From DASUPK01 sp963743575 (GTDB taxonomy: Bacteria > Actinomycetota > Thermoleophilia > Solirubrobacterales > 70-9): 64,000 nucleotides of DNA. Location of the stretch: NCBI GenBank assembly GCA_963743575.1, contig CAVUQC010000004.1:372001-436000 (forward strand). Direction: 5' to 3'. A program made the position numbers and the translations under genes. The notes beneath the pieces were generated by a model that was given only the letters and a program-made list of their open reading frames with translations, was not told where the DNA came from and ran no database searches. Below, piece by piece: positions 8,400 through 16,816 of the stretch (positions are counted from its first letter, which is position 1; the number at the start of each line of letters is the position of its first letter).

Positions 8400-8736
8400 C
8401 CGGCGCGCGGGACAGGCTTCGATCGAGCTGGTGGCGGCGCTGCCGGCGCTGGCGCTCGCGGCGGTGCTCGCCCTTCAGCTCCTGCTCGTCGGGTATTCGC
8501 TGACGATCGCTGACGGAGCGGCGGAGGCCGGCGCGCTCGCCGGGACCGCCGGCGAGGACGCCAGGCGGGCGGCGGTGAAGGCACTGCCCGGCTGGGCGCG
8601 CGGTCGCTCGCACGTGAGCGCGGACGGCGGCAAGGTCACCGTCGAGCTCCGCCCGCCGGCGCCACTCGCCGCGGTCGCAAGTGCGCTCGCGGTCACGTCT
8701 GAGGCGTGGTCGCGGCCGCCCCGGAGAGGCGGATGA
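8389..8736 (+). CDS. TadE-like pseudopilin 2
   Basis: A 115-residue paralogue of the preceding protein: RRAGQASIELVAALPALALA at the N-terminus, one helix to about residue 35, then a DGAAEAGALAGTAGEDARRAAVKALPG segment and a short beta-rich end. Two adjacent TadE-like genes of similar size point to tandem duplication followed by divergence. The start is GTG at 8389, inside the previous gene. Its stop overlaps the ATG of the following fusion gene in an ATGA arrangement. No Tad ATPase or platform gene lies within the window, so these may use a system encoded elsewhere. Confidence 0.72.
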   Translation: MPPSRRAGQASIELVAALPALALAAVLALQLLLVGYSLTIADGAAEAGALAGTAGEDARRAAVKALPGWARGRSHVSADGGKVTVELRPPAPLAAVASALAVTSEAWSRPPRRGG

Positions 8737-10679
8737 CCGCCGCGATCCTTGTCGGCGGTGCCGACCGCGGTGCGAGCCGGAGCCTGGCGGCGGCGGTCGC
8801 TGTCGAGGCGGCGGTGCTGACCGGAGCCGGAACCCTGCTCGCCGAGGTGGGTGCGCAGCGGCGCGGACCGACGCTGCTCGCCTCCTCCGGGGCCCGCGAG
8901 CTGGAGGCCACGTTGCGCTCTGCTGGCCGGAGCGCGTCCGCGCGCGGACATGTCTGCCAGCTGGCCCAGGAGGAGGACGGGATCGGCGCGTTGGCCACGT
9001 CGGTCGCCGAGTCCGGGGCCGAGCTCGCCGTCGTTCACCTGCCGGGGCGGCTCTGGGTCCCGGCGCTCGAGGCGGATGGGCTGGCGGCGACGGGCGGTTG
9101 CCTGCTCGTCTCGCTGCCGTCCGAGCGCTCGCTGGCGGCGCTGGCCGTCGAGGAACTGGCGCGCAGGCGGCTGCCGTGCAGGGTGGCGACCCGTCCCCCT
9201 GGGCAGCTCGCCGCGAGGCGAGCCCTGGCCGGTGCACGTCCTGGCGGCTGGGTGTCCGAGATGGCGGCCGGGATCGCGAGGCGGCTGCTCGGACTCGGAC
9301 GACCGGGCCTGTCGCCGCGGGCGAGCCGGGGGCAGGCGCTGCCTGCGCTGCTCGGCGCCGGGCTGATCCTGATCCTGGCGGCTCTGGCGCTGGCTGCGAT
9401 CGGCGGCGCCGCGACCGGCAAAGGGCGCGTGCAGCGGGCCGCAGACCTGGCGGCGATCTCGGCTGCCCGCAGCATGCGCGACGACACCCCGAGGCTGCTG
9501 GCGCCCGCACGGCTTCCCGGGGGAGCCCCGAATCCGAGCCACCTCTCGAAAGCTGAGTTCCTGGAGCAAGCCCGCCTGGCCGCGGTCGCGGCGGCTCGGG
9601 GCAACAGGGTCGACCCGGCGCGCCTCCAGGTGGATTTCCCCGACGCCGCGGCCGAGCCGCCGCTCCGGGCCCGTGCGAAGGTGGTCGCCGCGATCGATCC
9701 CCGGGGGCTGCCCGGCGGCGAGCGGATCGGCGACCGCTCGCCCATTCGCGTGGTGGCCTCCGCAGTGGCCGAGGCTTCGGCACCGGTCTCGTCGTGGACC
9801 GGCATGCCGTCCCAGGCCGAGGGCGGCGGGTATTCGGGGCCGCTCGCTTATCGGGACGGAGAGGCGATGCGTCCCGACGTGGCGGCTGCCTACGACCGGA
9901 TGGCTCAGGCCGCCCGGCACTCGGGCCTCGACCTGCTGGTCGTCTCGGGCTTCCGCTCCGACGCGGAGCAGGCCCGGCTCTTCGCTCAGCATCCGGATCC
10001 GCGCTGGGTGGCCGCTCCGGGGCACTCGCTGCACCGCTGCGCGACCGAGCTCGACTTCGGTCCCTCGGCGGCCTACGGCTGGCTGCTCGCGCACGGGTCG
10101 AGGTACGGCTTCCTGCGGCGCTATCCGTGGGAGCCATGGCACTTCGGGTTCGTCTCCGGCCCGGCGCCGTGCTCCGAGGCCGGCAACGCGCTGAGCGCTA
10201 CCGGTTTCCCCGGTGAGCAGGACGGGCTGGCCCGCAGCTCCGGCCTGCCGAGCTTCGTGCGCGGTCGCTTCCGTGCTCCCCTGCTGCGCTCGGCCGCCCG
10301 CTGGAACGTCTCGCCCGGGCTGCTTGCGGCTCAGCTGATGGCCGAATCGGGCTTCAATCCGAGTGCGGTGTCGCCCGCTGGGGCTCTCGGGATCGCCCAG
10401 TTCATGCCTTCGACCGGGCGCTCATACGGGCTGCGCGACCCCTTCGACCCGATCGCGTCCATCGACGCCCAGGCCCACCTGATGTCGGACCTCTTGGGTC
10501 AGTTCCATTCGGTGCCGCTCGCACTCGCCGCCTACAACGCGGGCTCGGGCTCGGTGGCGTCCTGTCACTGCGTGCCGCATTATCCGGAGACTCGCGCCTA
10601 TGTGGCGCGGATCCTGGCACTGGCCGGCGGGGCGGGAGTGCTGCTCGCCCCGCCGTTGGAGGTGCGTCTCGTCAGGTAG
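8733..10679 (+). CDS. TadG-like anchored protein with VanY-type peptidase and SLT lytic transglycosylase domains
   Basis: A 648-residue multidomain protein. Residues 1-195 are an Ala/Leu-rich alpha/beta region, possibly a degenerate Rossmann-like domain without a P-loop. Residues 198-225 are RGQALPALLGAG plus a hydrophobic helix, and RVQRAADLAAISAARS follows, as in TadG/TadE-like proteins. A linker leads to a VanY-like D,D-carboxypeptidase domain (about 360-480) with SGFRSDAEQARLF, HSLHRCATELDFG near 430 (S-x-H-x6-D type zinc site) and EPWHFGF near 467. Residues 510-635 are an SLT domain with AAQLMAESGFNP (catalytic Glu near 537), GALGIAQFMPSTG and AAYNAGSG. ATG at 8733 is chosen for its GGAGAGG ribosome site and ATGA overlap; a GTG at 8706 is also in frame. 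Such a protein could cut peptide and glycan bonds around an envelope structure. Confidence 0.85.
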   Translation: MTAAILVGGADRGASRSLAAAVAVEAAVLTGAGTLLAEVGAQRRGPTLLASSGARELEATLRSAGRSASARGHVCQLAQEEDGIGALATSVAESGAELAVVHLPGRLWVPALEADGLAATGGCLLVSLPSERSLAALAVEELARRRLPCRVATRPPGQLAARRALAGARPGGWVSEMAAGIARRLLGLGRPGLSPRASRGQALPALLGAGLILILAALALAAIGGAATGKGRVQRAADLAAISAARSMRDDTPRLLAPARLPGGAPNPSHLSKAEFLEQARLAAVAAARGNRVDPARLQVDFPDAAAEPPLRARAKVVAAIDPRGLPGGERIGDRSPIRVVASAVAEASAPVSSWTGMPSQAEGGGYSGPLAYRDGEAMRPDVAAAYDRMAQAARHSGLDLLVVSGFRSDAEQARLFAQHPDPRWVAAPGHSLHRCATELDFGPSAAYGWLLAHGSRYGFLRRYPWEPWHFGFVSGPAPCSEAGNALSATGFPGEQDGLARSSGLPSFVRGRFRAPLLRSAARWNVSPGLLAAQLMAESGFNPSAVSPAGALGIAQFMPSTGRSYGLRDPFDPIASIDAQAHLMSDLLGQFHSVPLALAAYNAGSGSVASCHCVPHYPETRAYVARILALAGGAGVLLAPPLEVRLVR

Positions 10680-11996
10680 CTACGGGGTGGCGGGGTTCGG
10701 CTTTTCCGCCGGGATCTCGCCGGCGAGCTCGAGGGCGTTGCCCGAGTAGCGGTAGACGTCGAACACCCCGGCCGTCGGATCGCCGTGCACGTCCATGTCG
10801 ATCGGGCCCGAGGCGCCCGTGTAGTCGATGTCCTTGCCGTCCTCGAGCGCCTTGATCGCGTCGGGGAGCTGCTGCCAGGTGAACTGCTCGCCGCCTGGGG
10901 CGGTGATGTCGATCAGCTCATCAGCCATGTCCTGGCCGTCGGTCGAGCCCGCCGCGACCGCCGCCAGATAGCAGAGCACCGTCGCGTCGAACTCCTGCGC
11001 GGCATAGGGCGCGGGCCCGACGTTGCCTGGATCGGCCGATGTGAACGCGTTCACGAAGGCGGTCGAAGCTTCCCGGTCGGCCGGCGCTCCCGGGGCCAAT
11101 GCGCGCATCCCGTTGATCGTGCCGGCGCCGACCCGCGCGGGAAGGCCGGGGGAGACAAGCTGGTCGCTGCCCCAGGCGATCTGCGGGTTCCACCCCGGGC
11201 TCGAGGAAAGGGACGAGGCGAGCTGGGAGAAGCCGTCGAGGCCGTCGATCAGCAGGATCGCGTTCGGGTCGCCGGCGGTGATCGTCTCGGCCTGGCCCGT
11301 GAACGGCGGCGCCAGCTTCGTCTGCCCTCCCAGCGTGCCGTCCCCGTCCTGCCAGTCCTTGATGAAGTCCTGGCTCAGCGAGTCTCCGTAGCTGTCGCCC
11401 GCGGCCGCGACGTTGACGCTCTCGCCCTGGGTCCCGCCGAGGTCGCGGTCGATCGCGTCGGAGAGCGCCGACCCCTCGACCGAGTCCGGCAGGGAGGTGC
11501 TGTTGACGAGGTCGTGGTCGTTCAGGTCGGCGATGTCCGGGGTCGCGGGCACCGGCGAGATCTCGAGGACCTTGCCCGGAATGACGACGTCGTTCGCCGT
11601 CTGGGCGACCGCGTCGCCGGACCATGGTCCTGTCAGGCAGCTGGCCCGCTCGTCGTGAACCAGCTTCGTCGCCGACGCCGTGGCGCTGTCCGGGTCGGGT
11701 CCCTGGTCCGCGGAGACGGTGCGCACCGTGTGATCGGCGCCCGTGGCCTCGATCGCCTGCCTGATCTGGGCGACGGCGAGGTCAGATGCCTTGCGGCCCG
11801 ACTCGCCGAGGGTCGTCGACGTGCCGCTCAGAGGCAGCGAGTTTCCGATCACCAGGCTGAGCTGCTTGGGGCCCGGCCCGTTGCCGCCGCCACCCCCTCC
11901 GCAGGCGGCGAGTCCGAGCGCGAGCGCCATTCCGGCAACGACGATCGCCCCGCGCCGGAGGCCGACCCCGGCTCCGTGATCCGTGTTCACAGCCAC
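10680..11996 (-). CDS. Branched-chain-amino-acid-type ABC substrate-binding lipoprotein
   Basis: A 438-residue periplasmic-binding-fold protein of the Peripla_BP_6 (LivJ/K-like) type. It has a signal peptide with a lipobox (LGLAAC, Cys near 32), a Gly-rich spacer, then IGNSLPLSGTSTTLGESGRKASDLAVAQI, the usual N-terminal lobe opening. ASCLTGPWSGDAVAQTAND and the later ILLIDGLDGFSQLASSL and PYAAQEFDATVLCYLAAV segments also fit. No permease or ATPase genes adjoin it, so it is an orphan: its transporter is elsewhere or it serves as a sensor. It is tail to tail with the fusion gene (adjacent stops) and head to head with maoC (24 nt). Confidence 0.85.
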   Translation of the reverse strand: MAVNTDHGAGVGLRRGAIVVAGMALALGLAACGGGGGGNGPGPKQLSLVIGNSLPLSGTSTTLGESGRKASDLAVAQIRQAIEATGADHTVRTVSADQGPDPDSATASATKLVHDERASCLTGPWSGDAVAQTANDVVIPGKVLEISPVPATPDIADLNDHDLVNSTSLPDSVEGSALSDAIDRDLGGTQGESVNVAAAGDSYGDSLSQDFIKDWQDGDGTLGGQTKLAPPFTGQAETITAGDPNAILLIDGLDGFSQLASSLSSSPGWNPQIAWGSDQLVSPGLPARVGAGTINGMRALAPGAPADREASTAFVNAFTSADPGNVGPAPYAAQEFDATVLCYLAAVAAGSTDGQDMADELIDITAPGGEQFTWQQLPDAIKALEDGKDIDYTGASGPIDMDVHGDPTAGVFDVYRYSGNALELAGEIPAEKPNPATP

Positions 11997-12020
11997 TTAC
12001 CGAACGGTAGGGTGACAGGC

Positions 12021-12488
12021 ATGTCGACGGTTGAGGTCCAGGGCATCGACGGGCTCAAGGCACTTCAGGGTCAGGAGATCGGTCCCAGCGAGTGGCGCAC
12101 GGTCACGCAGGAGGACATCGACACCTTCGCCGATCTCACCGGAGACCACCAGTGGATCCACACCGATGTCGACCGGGCGAAGACGGAGAGCCCGTTCGGC
12201 ACGACGGTCGCCCACGGGAACCTGACCCTGTCCCTGATCGACGGACTGCGCATCGAGTTGCTCAAGTCGACAGGTTTCAAGCTGGGCGTCAACTACGGCT
12301 GGAACAAGGTCCGCTTCCCAGCCCCAGTCCCCTCAGGCTCGCGTATTCGTGCGACTGCCGAGGTGGTCGAGGTCGAGGACGTCGGCGGAGGCTGGTTCCA
12401 GATCGTCACCCGCTTCAAAGTCGAAGTCGAGGGCAACGAAAAGCCCGCCTGCGTCGCCGACTCGGTCGGCCGCGCACTGCCTGAATAA
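12021..12488 (+). CDS. MaoC family (R)-specific enoyl-CoA hydratase
   Basis: A 155-residue hot-dog-fold protein. It carries the MaoC hydratase signature TFADLTGDHQWIHTD (Asp and His of the catalytic dyad, residues 36-50), followed by SPFGTTVAHGNLTLSLI. These enzymes hydrate trans-2-enoyl-CoA to the (R)-3-hydroxyacyl form. The reading frame is open far upstream, but ATG at 12021 is the first start clear of the divergent lipoprotein gene and gives the family's usual length. A nearby crotonase gene on the other strand suggests acyl-CoA metabolism, though the two are not in one operon. Confidence 0.9.
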   Translation: MSTVEVQGIDGLKALQGQEIGPSEWRTVTQEDIDTFADLTGDHQWIHTDVDRAKTESPFGTTVAHGNLTLSLIDGLRIELLKSTGFKLGVNYGWNKVRFPAPVPSGSRIRATAEVVEVEDVGGGWFQIVTRFKVEVEGNEKPACVADSVGRALPE

Positions 12489-12539
12489 CCGGTAACCAGC
12501 CACGCAACTCGGGCAGGACCCGCCCGCCGTTGCGTCCGT

Positions 12540-12980
12540 CTATTTGACGGTCAGCGTTCCCTGCATGCCAGCCTCTCGGTGGCCCGGAACGGTGCAGTAG
12601 AAGGTGTAGGTACCCGGCTGCAGGTCCACCGTTGCGTTGGCCGTGCCCGAGGAGACCAGGTCGGTCTGGCCGAGGACCTTGCCTGACGAGTCAGCCACCG
12701 CGACGTCATGCTGCAGCGGCTGCTTGTTGTCGAAGTTGACGGTCACGTTGCCTGCCTTGGCGCTGACGGTCTTCTGATCGAAGGCGAGGTCACTGCCGGA
12801 CGGGGTCGAGATGTCGACGGTCGAGGTTCCACCTGCTCCGCCTCCGCCCGCTGCGGGGGTGGTCGAGGCGGGCGTCGAGGCTGCCGCCGTCGTGGAGTTG
12901 TCGTTGCTGCTGCTGCCGCAGGCCGTGAGGCCGAGGACAGCCAGCGCAGCAACCGCCAACACTGCTGAAGCCTTCTTCAT
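12540..12980 (-). CDS. Cupredoxin/plastocyanin-like lipoprotein
   Basis: A 146-residue secreted type-1 copper protein. MKKASAVLAV starts a signal peptide ending in a lipobox (GLTAC), followed by a Ser/Thr/Ala-rich linker and a single cupredoxin domain. All four copper ligands are visible: His in LQHDVAVAD, then Cys, His and Met in FYCTVPGHREAGM. ATG at 12980 is preferred; an in-frame ATG eight codons upstream would add a charged tail before the signal peptide. Such proteins carry electrons outside the membrane. The cytochrome c maturation genes in this window are consistent with a respiratory role. Confidence 0.88.
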   Translation of the reverse strand: MKKASAVLAVAALAVLGLTACGSSSNDNSTTAAASTPASTTPAAGGGGAGGTSTVDISTPSGSDLAFDQKTVSAKAGNVTVNFDNKQPLQHDVAVADSSGKVLGQTDLVSSGTANATVDLQPGTYTFYCTVPGHREAGMQGTLTVK

Positions 12981-13050
12981 CCGGGTCACCTTTCTCTCAT
13001 GCACCAGGGGGTTGAACCTTATTACGGTCCCGGCGGGGCAACGGATTGGC

Positions 13051-13899
13051 TCAGTCGCCCTGGAATTCCGGTGTCTCGCCTCCGAAGAAGGCCGTGACGC
13101 CCCGTCGCAGGTCGTTCGTCCCCATGCTGTCGGCGATTCCGTGGCGCTCCAGCTGCAGGTGGTCGTTGATCGAGTGCTCGATCGACTCGTGCAACAGGCT
13201 CTTGGTCATGCGCACGTAATACGGAGCCTTCGCCGCGAGCTTCTCGGCCTTCTCCTTGGCTCGGTCGATCAGCTGATCCGCGGGGACAACCTCAGTGACG
13301 AGCCCGGCCTCGAGGGCCGCCTTGGCGTCGAGGTTCGGGTCGTTCAGGGCCAGCTCCAGCGCCTTCGCCGGGCCGACGACGCGCGGCAGGAAATAGGTCA
13401 TGCCGCCGTCCGGGGCCGCGCCGATCCGCCCGTAGGCGATCGCCAGGAACGCGTCCTCGGAAGCGATCCGGATGTCGGCCGAGAGGGCGAGGGACATGCC
13501 CGCCCCGGCGGCGGGCCCGTTGATCGCCGCGATCACGGGGTAGGGGATCCGGCGGATGTCGACGATGGCGTTGTGGAGCGCCTCGGCTCCGCGCCTGACC
13601 TCGGACGGCAGATCCACGCCCTCCTCGGTCACGCCCCGCTTGAACCAGTTGACGTCCCCACCGGAGCAGAACGCGCGCCCGGCGCCGGTGATGATCAGCG
13701 CTCTGATCGGGGCGCGGTCGGCGAGCCAGGCGGCCGCGGTCACGAGCTCGCCGATCAACTCGGGGCTCATCGCGTTGAGCGCGTCGGGGCGGTTGAGGGT
13801 GAGCGTCCCGATCGGGCCGTCCACCTCGATCTCGAGAGTTTCGAGCTTGGGCGGGTCGCTGCCGAGCAGCTGAACGTCGGTCGCTGCGGTCTCTGCCAT
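13051..13899 (-). CDS. Enoyl-CoA hydratase/isomerase (crotonase family)
   Basis: A 282-residue crotonase-fold enzyme. IGTLTLNRPDALNAMSPEL near 30, AFCSGGDVNWFK near 75 (first oxyanion-hole Gly) and AAINGPAAGAGMSLALSADIRIA near 122 (second oxyanion hole) are all present. The position of the second catalytic Glu in hydratases is held by RIGAAPDGGMTYFLPR, with Asp in place of Glu, so an isomerase or other crotonase activity is possible. The ATG is preceded by a clear AGGAGG site (reverse strand, near 13906-13911). It is divergent from uvrC by 46 nt. Confidence 0.88.
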   Translation of the reverse strand: MAETAATDVQLLGSDPPKLETLEIEVDGPIGTLTLNRPDALNAMSPELIGELVTAAAWLADRAPIRALIITGAGRAFCSGGDVNWFKRGVTEEGVDLPSEVRRGAEALHNAIVDIRRIPYPVIAAINGPAAGAGMSLALSADIRIASEDAFLAIAYGRIGAAPDGGMTYFLPRVVGPAKALELALNDPNLDAKAALEAGLVTEVVPADQLIDRAKEKAEKLAAKAPYYVRMTKSLLHESIEHSINDHLQLERHGIADSMGTNDLRRGVTAFFGGETPEFQGD

Positions 13900-13945
13900 C
13901 TTGGATCCTCCTGGGCGCGGGAGCCGGGACCCTACCCTCTCCTTT

Positions 13946-15859
13946 ATGGCGAAGAGCAGCCAGAAGTTGGCCGACCAGCGGAAGGAGCTCCCGGATGCTC
14001 CCGGCGTCTACGTGTTCCAAAATCGCGCGGGAGACGCGCTCTACGTCGGCAAGGCGAACTCGATCCGCAAGCGCGTGGCTTCCCACTTCGCGGGCAAGGG
14101 CGGCGGCCGCGGATCGGGGATGGGCGGCACGGCGGAGCTGATCGACCGCACCGACTCGATCGAGTTCCTGGTCACGGAGAACGAGCCGGAGGCGCTGCTC
14201 GCCGAACAGAGCTTCATCAAGCGCTACCGGCCCCGCTTCAACATCCGCCTGCGGGACGACAAGTCGTATCCGTACGTCGGCGTCAGCCTCGATGAGGAGT
14301 TCCCGCGTGTCTACTTCACGCGCGAGCGGCATCGCCCGAACCGTGCCTACTTCGGCCCCTTCTCCAGCGCCAAGCGAGTCCGGGAGACGCTCGACCTGCT
14401 CGGCAAGCTCTTCCAATACCGGACCTGCGAGGGGCCGGAGCCAGGGCGGCGCTCGGGAGTGCCGTGCCTCGACTACTACATCAAGCGCTGCCAAGCCCCC
14501 TGCGTCGGCTACATCGACAAGGAGGAGTACCGGGGCAACATCGACCGCATCGTCGGTTTCCTCTCCGGCCGCTACAAGGAGATCGCTCGCGACCTCGAGG
14601 TGAAGATGGAGGAGGCCTCCGAGGCCCAGGATTTTGAGCGTGCCGCGCTCTTCCGCGATCGGCTGAACGCCGTCCGCTCGATGATGGAGCGCCAGCAGGT
14701 CGCCGGCGGCTCGCTCGGCAGCGCTGACCTGATCGCCGTCGCCGTCGAGGGCAGCGATGCGAACGCACAGGTCTTTCAGGTTCGCGACGGGGTGCTCGCC
14801 GAGCGGCAGGGCTTCTATCTGGCGGGCGAGGACGAGACGGTCGAGGCCGACCGCGACCCCGCCGAGGTCGCCGAAACCTTCCTGCTTCAGTACTACGGAG
14901 CGGCGCCCGCCGTGCCTGGCCGGGTGATCGTCGGTCCCGAGCTCCGGAACCGGACGGACGTGCTCGCCGAGGCCCTGTCGAGCCAGCGCGACGCGCAGGT
15001 GGAGGTCCGCGTCGGTTCGCGCGGCGACCTGCGCCGCTTGCGGGAATTGGCGGAGAAGAACGCGAAGCTCGCCCTGGCGCAGGACAAGCTGCGGAGGGAG
15101 CATCGCCGCCAGCAGCGCGTCGAGACGCTCTCCTCCCTGCAGGAGGCGCTCGGCCTCGAGCGCGTTCCGGTCCGGATCGAGGGCTTCGACATCTCGAACC
15201 TGGGAGAGACCCACACCGTCGCCTCGATGGTCGTCTTCGAGGGAGGCGCCCCGAAGAAGTCCGACTACCGCAAGTTCAACATCCGCGGCGAGGAGGGGAC
15301 CAACGGCGGGGGGCCCGACGACTTCGCCTCGATGTCGGAGGTCCTGGGCAGGCGGCTCGGGCGCTTCATGCAGCAGGCCGATATCTCTCCGCACGACTCC
15401 GACCGGGACGCGAGCTTCGCCGCGCTCCCGGACCTGATCGTCATCGACGGCGGCAAGGGCCAGCTCTCGGCTGGGCTGAAGGCGCTCGAGCCGTTCACCG
15501 AGCGTGGCGTGGCGGTGGTCAGCCTGGCGAAGCGAATCGAGGAGGTCTTCGTCCCGGGCCGGTCGGCCCCGATCCTCCTGGAGAAGAGCTCGGACGCACT
15601 TCGCATTCTGCAACGCGTCCGCGACGAGGCCCATCGGTTCGCGATCACCCACCATCGAGGCCGCCGCGACAAGGCGATGACCGCCTCGGTTCTCGACGGC
15701 GTTCGGGGCGTGGGCCCTGCGCGGAAACGGGCGCTTCTGCGCCATTTCGGCTCACCGGATCGTCTCCTCACCGCGAGCCGAGAGGAGCTCGAAGCGGTGC
15801 CCGGGGTGCCCGGTAAGCTCGCTCGCGAGATCCATAGGCAACTGCACAGAGCGGGCTGA
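13946..15859 (+). CDS. uvrC: UvrABC excinuclease subunit C
   Basis: UvrC makes both incisions flanking a DNA lesion in nucleotide excision repair. All expected domains are present in 637 residues: the GIY-YIG nuclease (GVYVF...YVGKA, residues 20-36), a four-Cys segment near 161-190 (TCEG...PCLDYYIKRCQAPC) that binds iron-sulfur in this family, the UVR motif (DFERAALFRDRLNAV near 229), the RNase H-like nuclease (GFDISN near 413, VIDGGKGQLS near 497) and a C-terminal helix-hairpin-helix pair (GVRGVGPARKRALLRHFG). ATG at 13946 is the family start; the frame is open slightly upstream. The stop overlaps the rapZ start (TGATG). Confidence 0.97.
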   Translation: MAKSSQKLADQRKELPDAPGVYVFQNRAGDALYVGKANSIRKRVASHFAGKGGGRGSGMGGTAELIDRTDSIEFLVTENEPEALLAEQSFIKRYRPRFNIRLRDDKSYPYVGVSLDEEFPRVYFTRERHRPNRAYFGPFSSAKRVRETLDLLGKLFQYRTCEGPEPGRRSGVPCLDYYIKRCQAPCVGYIDKEEYRGNIDRIVGFLSGRYKEIARDLEVKMEEASEAQDFERAALFRDRLNAVRSMMERQQVAGGSLGSADLIAVAVEGSDANAQVFQVRDGVLAERQGFYLAGEDETVEADRDPAEVAETFLLQYYGAAPAVPGRVIVGPELRNRTDVLAEALSSQRDAQVEVRVGSRGDLRRLRELAEKNAKLALAQDKLRREHRRQQRVETLSSLQEALGLERVPVRIEGFDISNLGETHTVASMVVFEGGAPKKSDYRKFNIRGEEGTNGGGPDDFASMSEVLGRRLGRFMQQADISPHDSDRDASFAALPDLIVIDGGKGQLSAGLKALEPFTERGVAVVSLAKRIEEVFVPGRSAPILLEKSSDALRILQRVRDEAHRFAITHHRGRRDKAMTASVLDGVRGVGPARKRALLRHFGSPDRLLTASREELEAVPGVPGKLAREIHRQLHRAG

Positions 15860-16794
15860 TGGCAAAGAGTGCCTCGACCAACGGAGATGGTGCCCGGCCC
15901 AGCGACCACCGGGTGGAGCTTGTCGTGATCACCGGGTATTCGGGCGCCGGCAAGTCCGAGGCGATTGCCGCCTTCGAGGACGGCGGCTATTTCTGCGTCG
16001 ACAACCTGCCGCCGCGCATGATCGGGGGGCTCGGCGAGCTCTTCCGTCATGAGGGAAGCGGGGTGGAGAGGGCCGCGGTCGTGACCGATGTCCGGGGCGG
16101 GGACTACTTCGAGGACCTGCGGGCGGTCCTCGACGAGCTCGTCGGCGGTGGCCTCGACCTCAAGGTGGTCTTCCTGGAGGCCGACGAGGAGGCCCTGCTT
16201 CACCGCTACAAGGAGACGCGCCGCCGCCATCCGCTCGCCCGCAGCGGCCGCATCGTCGACGGGATTCGCGAGGAGCGCGACCTGCTCGCTCCGCTGCGCG
16301 AGAGGGCCGACGTGGTCATCGACACGACCTCCCTCACCGGCGGAGCCCTGCGCCGCCGCATCGCCACCGAGCTGATCGGCCGCAACGCGCAGGAGAACCA
16401 GCTCGCGCTGACGATCCTCACCTTCGGCTTCAAGAACGGCCCGCCCTCCGACGCCGACCTGACCCTCGACGTGCGCTTCCTGCCGAACCCGCACTACGTG
16501 GACGAGCTGCGCCCGCTGACCGGGCTCGACGAGCCCGTGCGCGAATACGTCGAGTCAGGGACGCAGGCCGGCGAGTTCTACGGCCGGCTGATGCCCCTGC
16601 TCGACTTCCTGCTGCCCGCCTACGTCGCGGAGGGCAAGCAGCACCTGACCATCGCCGTCGGCTGCACCGGCGGCCGGCATCGCTCGGTGACGGTCGCCGA
16701 CCGGATCGCCCGGGAGCTCGGCAAGCGCGACGACGTGAAGCTCCAGCTCGTCCACCGGGACGTCGATCTCGCACCGCGTCCGGCTGCTCGTTAG
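15859..16794 (+). CDS. rapZ: RNase adapter protein RapZ (YvcJ family)
   Basis: A 311-residue P-loop protein. ITGYSGAGKSEA (Walker A, residues 24-35), CVDNLPPRM near 50 and the C-terminal IAVGCTGGRHRSVTVADRI near 266 are diagnostic of the RapZ/YvcJ nucleotide-binding family. RapZ binds amino-sugar signals and RNA in enterobacteria; its role in actinobacteria is less clear. It is coupled to uvrC by a 1-nt overlap. In most actinobacteria and firmicutes yvcK and whiA follow directly, but here an ABC exporter follows. Confidence 0.95.
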   Translation: MAKSASTNGDGARPSDHRVELVVITGYSGAGKSEAIAAFEDGGYFCVDNLPPRMIGGLGELFRHEGSGVERAAVVTDVRGGDYFEDLRAVLDELVGGGLDLKVVFLEADEEALLHRYKETRRRHPLARSGRIVDGIREERDLLAPLRERADVVIDTTSLTGGALRRRIATELIGRNAQENQLALTILTFGFKNGPPSDADLTLDVRFLPNPHYVDELRPLTGLDEPVREYVESGTQAGEFYGRLMPLLDFLLPAYVAEGKQHLTIAVGCTGGRHRSVTVADRIARELGKRDDVKLQLVHRDVDLAPRPAAR

Positions 16795-16816
16795 AAGCCG
16801 TCCATAACATCCGCCC

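Noticed and set aside
8311..10137. Long Arg/Pro/Ala-rich minus-strand open frame opposite the TadG-VanY-SLT gene
   Set aside because: Low-complexity composition and full overlap with a gene that has clear domains.
10785..12020. Open frame extending maoC upstream
   Set aside because: It is the antisense shadow of the substrate-binding gene; the MaoC fold begins at 12021.
13292..15745. Long minus-strand open frame opposite uvrC
   Set aside because: It has no recognisable domain, overlaps uvrC over most of its length, and its composition is that of an antisense shadow in high-GC DNA.
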